Below are positions 12,501-23,461 of a DNA stretch of 64,000 bases, piece after piece. Below the pieces are notes generated by a model, which did no database searches, had not been told where the DNA came from, and was given only the letters and a program-made list of their open reading frames with translations. The stretch comes from Cordia subcordata (Eukaryota; Streptophyta; Magnoliopsida; Boraginales; Cordiaceae). The stretch is from positions 6,644,001 to 6,708,000 of the forward strand of contig JAPTOF010000019.1 of assembly GCA_028554755.1 (NCBI GenBank), read 5' to 3'. A program made the translations under genes and the position numbers. Every line of letters begins with the position of its first letter. Position 1 is the stretch's first letter.

Positions 12501-12678
12501 CTATCATTATACAAGAGAACAGGTGCTACATAAAAAGCTTTCTATATCATATATTCCTACAGAGGATCAATTGGCAGATCTTTTCACAGAGAGTTTACCT
12601 TCCTCCAGATTCTTCTATCTCTCAAACAAGCTTCCCTTAGTCCAATCTCCCTCCGGTCAGCTTGAGGGGGGATGTTAG
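9564..12678 (+). pseudogene. Broken copia pol: integrase, reverse transcriptase, RNase H
   Basis: Integrase: an H-H-C-C zinc-finger remnant (LRLGH ... HCVDC), a first Asp in HSDVWG, a second in LRTDNGGE and the Glu in VERKHQ; an in-frame TAA (10230) lies between the first and second. Reverse transcriptase follows from about 11160 with [30 protein letters not shown] and the catalytic YVDD; a TAA (11541) interrupts it. Frameshifts near 11910 and 12230 precede RNase H (DMKSTTGFCIFLGS, ARSSTKAEYRAMA). The last frame stops just before the purine tract, at 12678. Confidence 0.92.
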
Positions 12679-12948
12679 TGAATATAAGTCCAGCTATATT
12701 AATAACAGCTCAGCTATATTAGTAGCAGCTTAAGTATAGTTGATGAGCTATCAAGTGGAGTTGCATTAGCTAATGTTGAGAAGTAAAGTTAGTTATTAGA
12801 GTGGACTTAGTAAATCTATGGCAGTTATAGAGTGGAAGTATCATTTGTACATGTATAAATAGCTGTATCATTGATAGATTAATGAGAGAGTTCATTTGCT
12901 AAAAAATATCTTTTACAAGATGAATTGTTTTCTCTCTGAAATTCAACA
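12673..12948 (+). repeat. 3' LTR of the copia element
   Basis: 276 bp, TGTTAG...CAACA, directly after the purine tract. Followed by the right-hand target duplication CACTT. Confidence 0.95.
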
Positions 12949-13655
12949 CACTTGCCATAGCTAGTGCCGGCGAGAATCTGAACGCTTCGCAGTTTTGCAT
13001 TACGTTGCGTGATGACATTGATTATCTCGGCGGCAAACACACGGTGTTCGAAAAAGGGGAGGTGGCCGAGGGAGTGGAGACCCTGACGAGGATAAAAGAA
13101 GCGTATGTGGGTGAACATAGCAGACCAGACATACATGAATATCAGGATCAAGCACACTTATGTGCTGGATGAATCCCTTTGATCATCCTCCTCAACTACC
13201 TGAATTGATTCCTGAAGATGTGCGATTAGAAGACGACTGGGTGGCCATGGATGAGCTCGAAGAGGTTGTACGTGATAAAGCAGCGCATTCAAGTGCAGTA
13301 GTTCTTCAAAGTATAAGGAGACATTCCTGATGCAGAGATAGATAAAGCCGCCTGATAATGTACTCTTTGTTTGTAAATTGAAAAGATTTTCATACAATCT
13401 TCTCGCCCTTTGGAACGATGAAGTCTGCTCAACTGATTCGCGATAACAAGACTGGAGATAGTTTGTGCTATGTTTAGGACAAAGGGGCCTCTGAACATGC
13501 ATATTTTAAGGTGGATAATGCTGTAATAGATGATCCAAGGATTCGTGTCGATTTCGGGTGTTGCGAAGCACTGTTTACAGTATCGATCGCGGAGGCCAAA
13601 AGGGTACAGGGCTGACAAACTGAAAAAAGGAAACATGAACTTTTTTGGAGATGGT
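12949..13655 (+). pseudogene. CYP59 (cyclophilin-RRM, PPIL4-type) processed pseudogene, main fragment
   Basis: The intact family is a nuclear peptidyl-prolyl isomerase with an RNA-recognition motif that contacts RNA polymerase II. Readable pieces appear in order without introns: AIASAGENLNASQFCITLRD and GGKHTVF (cyclophilin core), VRLEDDWVAMDELEEVV (linker), KPPDNVLFVCKLK, IRDNKTGDSLCYV and DNAVIDDPRIRVDF (RRM), then YRSRRPKGYRADKLKKG. The C-terminal zinc knuckle is absent after about 13650. Frameshifts occur near 13173, 13310-13335 and 13470, with in-frame stops and a loss of about 12 residues in the linker. The lack of introns over some 250 residues points to a reverse-transcribed copy. ORFs called here on the minus strand are shadows. 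Confidence 0.88.
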
Positions 13656-13665
13656 GTTTGGCGGT

Positions 13666-13890
13666 AAGCTTGTTTCGATTTTTTTTTTTTTTTAGGAAAA
13701 AATATTTTTTTAAAAAAATTATATTAAATTTTGTAATAATTATTTGATTTGATTTTTAAAAAAATTAAAATTTTGAAAAAAAGTTAAATACAATTTTTTT
13801 AAAAGTCAAAATTTTTAACTTCTAAAAAAAATTATTTTTAAAAGTGTTTAAAAAAACACATTTTTGAGAAAAACCAATCCAAACGAGCTC
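13666..13890. mobile_element. Small hAT-like MITE, family 2 copy b
   Basis: Very AT-rich relative of 6219-6447. It shares the order TTTGATTTG, AAATACAATTTTTTTAAAAG and AAACCAATCCAAACGAGCTC. The left end is decayed. It abuts the end of the CYP59 pseudogene. Confidence 0.65.
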
Positions 13891-14086
13891 TTATTTATAA
13901 CTTATAAATCTCAAATAATAAAAAAAATATGTAAAAAATATATATTTTTTAAATACTTATAAGTCACTAAGTAAGTAATGTCAAACACAATATAAAACTC
14001 TTGGTTGGGATGCCACCTCAACAATCCGTGAAGCACTATTTCTTTAATTCTTACATTGTGCAAAACTTCTTAATTGATCATAATTT

Positions 14087-14121
<35 letters not shown>

Positions 14122-15069
14122 TGTATGCATGTATAGTTTGTTTCTTTTTTAGCTTATATTATAATTCATATGATTCCCATCCGCGCTCATTTTTTAATTT
14201 TATATTTTTTTTACCATGACTCCCGTCGATCCATGCACTACAATAGTTTAGTAGTGATACACATTATAGTTTATATACATACATATATATATATATGTAT
14301 ATATGATACAAAAGTCAAATTACTTAATCAATATTTTTTTATTTTGTTTCTTCTTTTATCATACATTATAATCCTTTCTAGGGTTATAATTGCTCGGTCT
14401 GTACCACGTGACACCCCTCAGACATTGTAATTTTTTTTATTGTATATGAAATTCCAATAATCACCTTTTTAACTCTTCTTTTATATTTTTTTTATTAATG
14501 TTGTTATCATTTATTACAATTTATACATTATCCTATTTGACATGGTACTCGGTCAGTTGCTAATAGCTGAAGTACTACTAATATGTGAAATTACTGTAAC
14601 ACTAGCTGCAGTACTACTAATATGTGAAATTACTGTAACACGTCAAAATAAAATGATATTAAAGAATATGGATTTAAAACTTATGAAATTTTAAATTAAA
14701 GAAATATAATTTTAATAAATTATTAATTTTCAATAAAACTTATTAATGACTATTAATTATATAATTACTAATCATATAAAACATAAAAACAAGAAAATAT
14801 AATACTCATTGCATTTCCACTAGTTTTGAGAACCATCTTTTTACATTTTTTAAAATGCAGTCTATGTAACTTTGTAGGATTCTATAATCATATTATCTAT
14901 CAATTAAACTAAAAATATATCCATTCATAATTTTAAATAACAATATATTTATGTATTACTTAAACTCCTACCTATATCGAAAACATGTTACGTATTCCTT
15001 ATTATTTTGTAGTCAACTGCTGTCTATTTTTGTAATTTTGTATCAATTGCCGCCTTTTTTTTTTTTGTA
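13891..15069. other. AT-rich intergenic sequence with microsatellites
   Basis: No gene seen. Holds TA runs (about 14096-14121 and 14285-14304) and a tandem duplication of about 38 bp (14562-14640, unit including TACTACTAATATGTGAAAT). Confidence 0.5.
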
Positions 15070-15263
15070 GTGAATATTTATCTGAGTTTCAAGAGACATT
15101 CACGCCTTGATATGTTGTTTCATGTCCGTTGGCAAAGTGAAGAAAGGGACATAGTTCACGGGAGACATTTTATAGAAATCAGTGCTCATTTTCCCAACAA
15201 TTAGTGGATCAAAACTCCAAGAGTTTAGCCGTTTATTACTTTTGTATAAACCAAAGAAGATTT

Positions 15264-15408
15264 GGGCTCGGTTTGGATTGGTTTTTGAGAATTAAAGCTA
15301 ACTTTTGAAAATACAATGCGGGACTTGGGATTTATTGGGTTGGGGGTTAGGGGTTTGTAAAATTGAAAAAAAAAATACTTTTTAAAAAAAAAACCAATCT
15401 AAAGAGGT
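15264..15408. mobile_element. Short MITE, family 2-like copy c
   Basis: Ends GGGCTCGGTTTGGATTGGTT and, at the right, AAACCAATCTAAAGAGGTC form inverted repeats of the family 2 type. The middle (TTGGGGGTTAGGGG region) differs from the other copies, so it may be a deletion derivative or a related family. Confidence 0.55.
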
Positions 15409-15840
15409 CTTTAAATTTTTTCTGTAATATTATACAAACTAGAAATTCTGTAATTCCTAATAATAAAATCACATAATACTTACAATTTTTTACATCAAAG
15501 TCTTGTCTCCTTTTGTTATTTATCTTCGATAGTTCTTTTCCTCATCACAAGTTGGTTAGCATAGTTTTTTGATTATAACTTGCAAATTAATTTGAAAAAT
15601 TGTAAAGCAATGTTAAAAATAGTTTCCTCAACATGAATTGTTATATAAATATACACGTTGAATGATTTCTCTGTTGCATTGTTGCTTTATAGGAAACCTA
15701 TTTTGTGTTTGAAGACATGTGACCTTCATTCTCTGCTTTTCTCATTTAGCAACATTATTATTATTATTATTTTTTGCTTGTGCAATTTGTAAATAACAAA
15801 TAATCTTTAAAAAAACAAAATGAAATAGATAAAAGAATAT

Positions 15841-16049
15841 GGGTCTATTTGGATTGGCTTTTTTTCAAGAAAAAATACTTTTTTTATGAAAAAATTACAT
15901 TAAATTTGCAATAACTATTTGATTTGGCTTCTAAAAAAGCTGAAATACAGCTTTTTTTAGAAGCCAGAATTTTTAGCTTATCCAAAAAAGCTATTTTGCA
16001 AAATTTGTTAAAAAAAGTACTTTTGAAAAAAGTCAATCCAAACGAGTCC
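15841..16049. mobile_element. Small hAT-like MITE, family 2 copy d
   Basis: Left end GGGTCTATTTGGATTGGCTT; right end GTCAATCCAAACGAGTCC. The interior closely resembles 6219-6447 (AAATTTGCAATAACTATTTG, then TTGGCTTC). The short ORF at 15924 is part of the element. Confidence 0.72.
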
Positions 16050-16379
16050 TATATAGAGGAAAGACTAGTGGACGAATTCGTAACCTGTTTTGTACTAGTG
16101 CCAACCTCTAGATTTTCAATTCAAAAAGGATCATAGATTATTATATCAACAAGCTATGATCTAATTGGGCTGAAAATCGTGCCCCTAATTTTGATGTTAT
16201 ATGGGATAAATTTGACAATTTGCAGTTTGATGATCAAATGACTTTAGAATTTTTGGATGATGGGTCAAGTATGTGGCTGATATTTATGGAGGATGCAGAT
16301 TGCTAATGCCAGCAAATGAGACTATCAAAAACTAAAATGATTAGGTTGGATAAGGAAATACGTAGAAGCTCAAATAAAT

Positions 16380-16700
16380 TTGAAGAAGAGGGTTGAAGGT
16401 GAAGACTTTCGAAGACATGATGATGAAGATGCTGATTTAATCCATGGTCCCATGCCACCACTTCATCGTTGCACTAAATCCCAAATTGAAGCATGGTTGG
16501 AGATTAGAAGGGAAACACTAAATTTGCAAAAGCTTGATTGCCGTACGCAGCCGAGCCAGATAAGAAATGCCAAATTTGGAGATTGTTGTTGGTGCGGTTG
16601 CATTTTTATTGATTGGTGCTCATGCATTAGGTATTTGCTATGTAGTAAATTTAGGTGACATTGCAACATTTTATTACAAGTAGATGAGGGCAAATGTTCC
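16380..16700 (+). other. Unrecognised coding-like fragment
   Basis: A plus-strand reading of about 90 codons contains an acidic, charged segment (DFRRHDDEDADLIHG) followed by SQIEAWLEIRRETL. A different frame from 16567 encodes a hydrophobic, membrane-like segment (LEIVVGAVAFLLIGAHAL). It lies in the unmatched part of the duplicated block, so it may be a captured or decayed gene fragment. I do not recognise the family, and it may be chance. Confidence 0.2.
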
Positions 16701-17773
16701 TCAATCTTTATTAACATGTGGTCAAATCAGAGGTTGGAAGCCAAGAAACAAACTTTAATGCCGTTTGTGATAAAATTTCACTTTGATTATCAAATGTGAA
16801 TAGTGCCTTGTCTACATTTTACTGGTAAGAAAAGGTAAGTTTGTCTTGGTGGCTTAGACCTGATTGACATAGAAACTTCTCTTTATAAGTTATTTTAGAT
16901 ATTCTTTGTTTAGTTTTAATTCCTTGATATTTCTCTATTAATTTTAGAGTTAGACATATACGCATATGTAATTTGTTAAAACTACACTATTTATAGATTC
17001 CTTTAATTTAATAGATGGCTAGGATCATCTTAAATGTGATGACTATGAATACTTTGTAAAGTATTTTACGTCAATTAAGAATGTTTTCAATCAATGACAA
17101 ATAATGTTTCATGAATTATGGATCATTGCAATTATCTCTAATCTCTACAAAGTCATTGAAAGTTATTGACAAGTAAATGCATTTCTAATTCTCTAGGAGA
17201 TAAATTTATTTTTTATTCTTGCATATTTTCTAAGTGTTACATTAAGAGCAAAACCAATTTTTTTTTTGAAAAATAGAGTTAAAAATGAAAAAAAAATATT
17301 TTTTTTGTAAATAAATAGGATTTTACCTTTTTCATCTCTCTGTCAATCTAGGAATGAAAACTTGTTGTATAAGTGAAGATCTAATCCTGAAAGTTAAATT
17401 TTTATATCATAGCTTAGCAATAAACCTAGGATTAGGGACAGTTCAAGTAATTGAGACTATTTCTCTCAGGCAAGTTTTGGATTCGAATCTCATGAAGGTT
17501 AAGGGTCTAGAAAAAGAAAAAAAAAGAAAAACAACTTAACAATAAACCTTAGGTCATCATTCAAAATGCTCTGTCTCCGTACCCTATAATACTTCATTAC
17601 ATACTTGAAATAGAGCTTAGTTTTGAAAAAGAGCTTAGTTGTTCATTCTGCAGTATAACAAGTTGGATCTGTACGAATGTGGCGTGTTCTGAGAATGATA
17701 CTCCATATTCTTCAAAGATAGGAAATGCACAAATGAAGTAATGTAAATAACTCTGTTTCCAAGATGTAGAGGT

Positions 17774-18462
17774 CAGGGGCGGAACCAAGGGGGGGCAAGC
17801 GTGGGGCCCCGGCCCCCCAAGCATCGAAAAAATATATTTTAGTGTATATAAATTTTAAACAATTTGAAAAAACCTTCTTATGGCCCCCCTTAATTTTTTC
17901 ACTTCTTTTGTTTTGCTTGAAATTGTTCTTGAAATAATATTTTTCAAATATATTTTTTTATGTAGATGATATTTCAATGATTATAAATAACTTTACAAAT
18001 AAATTTTAGTAATCTTTAGTTTATTTGTTCTATTGTTAAGTAGTTAGAGTAATTTTTTTTTGGCAAGATAGATTTAAAGCTTCATAAAATTTAGATAGCC
18101 ATTCCATTGAAAATTTATTTTATTTAGAGAATCTTTTCATATATTATTTATGCATTTGTTTTGGCTAGAAAATTCCGCAAATGAGTGTATAACTTAATTT
18201 CATTAATAGAATCAGTATACTTTTTTTGTATAATTTATATTATTTTGCTAAATAATATTTTCTTTACAATTGTTTATGTTTGAAAAAAACTAGCATCACT
18301 AACCTTTATTGTTATGATTATTGCTATATATAACATATACTCTCTCATGTTAAAAAGTTGAAGCCTTGCTTTTTTATTTAACATTATTTCGACGATCATT
18401 TTTCATTCGAATATGTATGTAGACCTTGGCCCCCTGACAAAAAATTTCTGGTTCCGCCCCTG
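17774..18462. mobile_element. Non-autonomous hAT transposon
   Basis: 689 bp with perfect 14-bp terminal inverted repeats CAGGGGCGGAACCA and a perfect 8-bp target duplication GTAGAGGT (17766-17773 and 18463-18470). CAGGG-type ends with an 8-bp duplication are diagnostic of hAT. The interior is AT-rich and has no transposase. The intact TSD suggests fairly recent insertion. Confidence 0.93.
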
Positions 18463-19189
18463 GTAGAGGTGGGAATCAGATGAGATATTCAGATTGGATT
18501 TTTAGATTTTGAGTGGGAAGAAAAGAAAAGCTCTTTGAACGGATAATGAAAAATTAGCTTGCCAGATATCAAATGTTCAAGTTTTAAGTACTTCATATTC
18601 AGGTTTTTGGATATTTTGCCAACTTTGAAAATGTTGGCTGACTTATTAAATATTTAAAAAATTCAACTAAAACCATTATAACAACATAAACTCATTAAAT
18701 CACACCAAATAAAAAATAAGAAAATGTTGGCTTACTTATTAAGTATTTTTCATTCTTACATATAACCGTATTGTCTAAGTTTATATTCTTTTGAAATTCC
18801 AACTAATGGCTCAAAGATTGATTTCCATTTCTCCGAGCCTCACATTCCCCTCAACTTTATTGCTGGGCCAAGTTTGCACTTTTCACGCTTAGTAACGTCT
18901 TGTCTTAAATAATGGGCATTATTATGTCCGCAAAGGAATAATGAATATATTTTGTTTATTCCCAAGCCTATAATAACTTAACTTTTTAATAGGGAGTACT
19001 CCATTTTAAATAGGATTACATCAAATTTTCGTGAAGTTTATAAATTCTGTGGTTTAGTAATATGATTTTATTCATGTCCCAAACTAATAAAAAATCAAAT
19101 AATATTTATAATGAAATTTCAAATTTAGAAATTTTTTATCACAAAGTCACCAATCGACCTACTTTACCTGACACTCATGGGCATAAAAA

Positions 19190-19549
19190 GGGAAAAATTC
19201 ATGTTACTATCCTGTGATATGCGAAAAATATCACGTTGCCTCCCTGTGTTCTAAAACTTCATATCGCCCCCTTTTGTTTTTTCAAAAGTTATCACGTTAA
19301 CTCCTTCCGTCCATTTCTCTATCAAATTTGAGCCACACGCGTTACAATCGCAACTGGCCTAATATTTTTAATCAATTTGCCCTCTACACGATTAAAACCT
19401 TACTCTTAATATGTGTATGTATGTGTGTGTGTGTGTGTATATATATATCATTAAACCCTTGATCAACATCATCTTCATCTTCTTCAATCTGCAACTCAGT
19501 GAATCCAAACAAGCTTCAAACCAAACCTTACTCTTAATATGTGTATGTG

Positions 19550-19593
<44 letters not shown>

Positions 19594-20181
19594 CATTAAA
19601 CCCTTGATCAACATCATCTTCATCTTCTTCATTCTACAATCCAATGAACCCAAACAAGCTTCAAACCAAACCTTACTCTTAATATGTGTATGTATGTATG
19701 TATGCAACCCAATGAACCCAAACAAGCTTCAAAGCTACTTCCCATTCCAAACCCGACTACTCCACATTGAGCCACCACCATAAGAAGCTTCTTCTCAACA
19801 CCGCAACTCCATTGATGTCCTCAAAACTTAGTTTAGCAACCCCAAGCCACAACCACCTGACTTTGAGCTCCTTCTACTGCCATCAATGGCCTTCAAAAGT
19901 TGCGACATCATCAAAATTCTAGGCACAAATTCTTGTCCGATTAGGGGTTTCGTCGATTGTGGGGAAGAGATTAGAAGTTAGGGATTTTAGGGTATTTATG
20001 ACTTATTATATTTCAGATACAAAATGGTCATTTCACGTTTAAATCACTGTTAAAGTTAAAGTAACAGTAGAAGAGAATATGTCAAGTTTTGGAAAAACAC
20101 AAGGGGGCGATCTGAAGTTTTTAGAATACATGGGGTAACATGATATTTTCGCATATCACAGGGGTAAAGTGAATTTTTCCC
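19190..20181. mobile_element. TIR element with about 105-bp inverted repeats and internal tandem repeats
   Basis: 992 bp. The ends GGGAAAAATTCA... and ...GAATTTTTCCC are inverted over about 105 bp, sharing CTGTGATATGCGAAAA and ATCGCCCCCTT. Copy 1 of the duplicated block shows the unoccupied site near 4362-4368 (GGGCATAAAGAG). The target duplication is A-rich (TAAAAA type), so its length is uncertain. The interior holds 2.5 copies of a 128-145-bp tandem repeat with CA/TA microsatellites (19400-19735). No transposase ORF. Confidence 0.8.
19400..19735. repeat. Tandem repeat, 128-145 bp period, inside the TIR element
   Basis: TACTCTTAATATGTGTATGT recurs at 19401, 19529 and 19674. Each is followed by a TA/TG run and then CCTTGATCAACATCATCTTC or AAACAAGCTTCAAA motifs. 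A TA run occupies about 19557-19592. The small ORFs here are repeat artefacts. Confidence 0.8.
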
Positions 20182-21065
20182 TAAAAAAAGCTACAAGAGG
20201 TGTAAAAGTTGAATACTTAAAAGTGCTAGAAATTATAAAAATAATTATTTGTAAAAGGAAGTGGTCCAATGTTCTGGTCTTAAATTTTAGTACATAGAAA
20301 CAGCAAGATTTACGGAAATGCACATAGACAAGGATGTGCAAGAAGAGAGGAATATTTTTACCTAAAATGTGGGCACGAAACAGTTCTCTAAACTAATGTT
20401 GTAATTGCATTTGGGGCCTTGCACCTTTAGAATACCAAAGGATGATTTGCTACAAAAATTGCTAGAGAAATAACAAAATTAGAATTCCGTTATCTAGCTC
20501 TTCTTCTTTCCCCCTCTTCTCCTCCATCTCTTCCCAACTATCGTAGAATCTTAACAAGCACTCTAAACTCAAAGGTTTATCAAAACTGCAAATTAACTAA
20601 TTAATTTGCACTGCCATTGACTTTCTTATACACATGTTTTAAAACGTGAAGCAGAAAACAACACTCCACCTATTTTTCCTTCTCTTTTTCATTGTTGGGG
20701 TGGCGGAGGTATGGCCCCACGCAAACCCCACTAACTGAAAATTTTAAGATATTGAATAAGATCATATGAAGATTCGCAATATAAGTGTCATTTTCTCTTA
20801 TTTATCTTTTTGACTCTAATTTTAATAATCAAGATTGGGCATTTGATTTTTTTCGGCGCTGCCTCCATTGAGAAAAGAAAATGATTGAGCATTTGATTTA
20901 TATGCATGTTTATACTTAGGTGCTTACTGATTCATTGACCTCAACGGCTTAATTCAAATATTTCGGCATCTATAACCTATTGAAACAACTAAATACCAGC
21001 TTGTCTGCTAGGAGGTCAAAATCCTAAGATACGAAGCAAATGCTTGTCATTTATTACATAATTGT

Positions 21066-22110
21066 ATTCACTGTAAATAAGAAAATTAAGATTTTGTTAG
21101 GTTGTAAAGAAGTTGAAGACAATTTTGTTAGAAAATTATGCACCAAAGTAGTAAATTTGTGCAAAAATCAGCGATTATAAAAAATTTAACGAAATTGAGA
21201 ATACAATTAAAAGTGATATACTACTTGCAAACTTTTAAGACACAAGCAAATAATTGGAAATGCTGAGGCCTGAATTTCTTCAGTTTCCTTAAGACCTTAT
21301 CGCCCTGCTACGGTGCTTACAAATAATGACGACTATCTCCCAGATTTAAAGACAGTATTTCTATAGTAATAGTACTTCATACTGTAGAAAAGGCGAACCA
21401 AAATAATGCTAACTCTCTCTTTTAAAAAAACTCTAAAGCTCTAATTTTAATATGGAAATTTGAATGCAGAGAAAAGATGATTTTTGCAAAATGAATTGCG
21501 TGCTATTTATAGACAACAAGATGCCTATTCGGAAAGGTTATGTCAACTCTTCATGCCAAGGGATGTGTCCTTTAGCATAGAAAAATTATAACTCTTAATT
21601 TGTAAGGTTATAACTTTTAGTTTGGAAGGTTGCACCCTTAGAATTTAATTTTAAAAAATTAAATTAAATTTTATTATAATTTAATTTCTGAAATATAATA
21701 CATTTTTCCAAACATTATGTCAATTTCTCATTCAATATTTATTTGAGTCAAATATAGAATTAGACTTAATTTGCTAACAAATTTTATATTTGAGTTGTCT
21801 TAAGAGTTTGAAATAATTATATTTAAATTCTAACTAGGGGTAAACAGGCCCAATGGAATTAACCGTACATCGGTGATTTTTGGAGTGGTTCGATTGGTCA
21901 TGATTTCAATTTTCAAAAACTGAAATAAGTTGTTTAGTTTTCGATTTTACACCCACAATTTTATTTTTTAATAATTTACAAAATACATTGTTAAAAATTT
22001 TATTGGAGGAGTGAACTATTGGTTTTGTAATTGTTGTTACGATTTAGGAAATTATTGTTAGAATATGATTATGTGACATAATTAAATATGTGATAATCAA
22101 ATTTAAAGCC
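21066..22110. other. AT-rich intergenic sequence upstream of CYP90C1
   Basis: No gene or clear repeat recognised on either strand. Confidence 0.4.
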
Positions 22111-22290
22111 GTTCAAATCGCTTTAATTGAAACAATTGCCAAATTATCTGTAAAACTGCTTGTGTATACCCTGATTCTAACGTTCAAATCGCTTTAATTG
22201 AAACGATTGAAAAATTATCTGTAAAACCGCTCGTGTAAACTCTGATTCTAACGTTCAAACCAATTTAATTGAAACGATTGAAAAATTCCT
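22111..22290. repeat. 71-bp tandem repeat, about 2.5 copies
   Basis: Units begin GTTCAAATCGCTTTAATTGA at 22111 and 22182, and with a variant at 22253, giving an exact 71-bp period. The unit ends CCCTGATTCTAAC or CTCTGATTCTAAC. It lies about 560-740 bp upstream of the CYP90C1 start codon. Confidence 0.85.
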
Positions 22291-22679
22291 TACGGGGTGT
22301 TTACTTCTTAACATATAAAGAAGGGAAAAATTTTGGCATCTCGATTTGGTACTTTTAGCGAGCCCTAAACGCAGGAAAATAACAAAAGGCCATTGCAGAA
22401 AAAGACTGAAGTCAATATTGGCTAGGGTATTAGCTTATTAGGCGGGTAGGGTAGGCTGCAAGCAAACATTGGCCTCTCCATATATATATATATATATACA
22501 CACACATATTATATTATATATATGTGAGGAATCAAGACAAAGTGAATAAGTGTGTCAAAATTTGCTGCACCGAAAATGGTCTTTCTCATTTATGAGGATT
22601 GGAAGCTCTGGATCTTCGGCATCTCTATCAAGATTTACTAATTACCTCTCGTACTATTCTCTCGCCAGGAAATTAGTAG

Positions 22680-22682
<3 letters not shown>

Positions 22683-22728
<46 letters not shown>
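22683..22728. repeat. CT microsatellite in the CYP90C1 leader region
   Basis: Near-perfect CT run about 120-165 bp before the ATG; pyrimidine tracts are common in plant 5' UTRs. Another CT run lies in intron 1 at about 23419-23457. Confidence 0.9.
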
Positions 22729-22847
22729 GGTGTGTGTATATGTATAATTATCTCAGCTATCTTTCTTGTTGGTAATGCTTAAGGGGAAGTTGGGGATATC
22801 TTTTTGCAGAGTGATTAAAAAGTTTCGAAAGTTAAACACAAGAATCG

Positions 22848-23420
22848 ATGGAGAAAATGGGAGCTGATTGGGTTTTGATGGGCATTGTAGTTGTAGTGAT
22901 TTGGTGTTTGCATAAGGTGGTGATGATGAGAAGAAACAAAGAGGAGATGGAGAGGAAAAATGGGGTACCAAGAGGAAGTGCAGGGTGGCCACTTATAGGG
23001 GAAACACTCGACTTCATAGCCACTGGTTACACTTCTCGACCTGTCAGCTTCATGGAGAAACGCAAGTCCATGTATGCCCTCTCTCTCTTATTCTATCTCT
23101 ACACTCATTTCTCTCTCTCCTCCTCATTTTCAACCATGATAATCTCGTTGACAAGAGGGGTAGTTTAGTGATAGCATCCTCGCTTAGGATTCAAAGGTCT
23201 CAAGTCATCATTAATGATCTTGGTCATCTTTTGTTGTGTCTTTATCACATGCATCTAAATTTTATTCTGATTTTTCACACGATCTTTAATTGTTTTCTTA
23301 AGACGAATGAATCAAGATGTATGTATATAGAGGGGAAGCAGATAAGCAAACAGAAGATTTTTTTTTCTCCATTAGTGTAAATTCTGTGAAAGAAGCGTTT
23401 CTAAGACAAGAGATATCAAC

Positions 23421-23461
<41 letters not shown>

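Larger units (their letters stand above)
7928..12948 (+). mobile_element. Full-length Ty1/copia LTR retrotransposon, coding-defective
   Basis: 5021-bp element bounded by the perfect 5-bp target duplication CACTT (7923-7927 and 12949-12953) and two 276-bp LTRs beginning TGTTAG and ending CAACA. A Met-tRNA-type primer site, TGGTATCAAGAGCC, follows the left LTR (8204). A purine tract GAGGGGGGA precedes the right LTR. The internal order is gag, protease, integrase, reverse transcriptase, RNase H, which is copia order. Stops and frameshifts disable it. It inserted into a CYP59 retrocopy. Confidence 0.97.
15070..21065. repeat. Duplicated intergenic block, copy 2
   Basis: Counterpart of 3107-6485. 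Aligned pieces are about 15070-15180, 18840-19189, 20182-20860, and 20890-21065. Between 15180 and 18840 lies about 3.6 kb with no match in copy 1, including two MITEs and a hAT element. The element at 19190-20181 interrupts the alignment again. The block is non-coding in both copies. Confidence 0.75.

Noticed and set aside
13158..13636. Minus-strand ORFs over the CYP59 fragment
   Set aside because: Antisense shadows of the plus-strand CYP59 homology.
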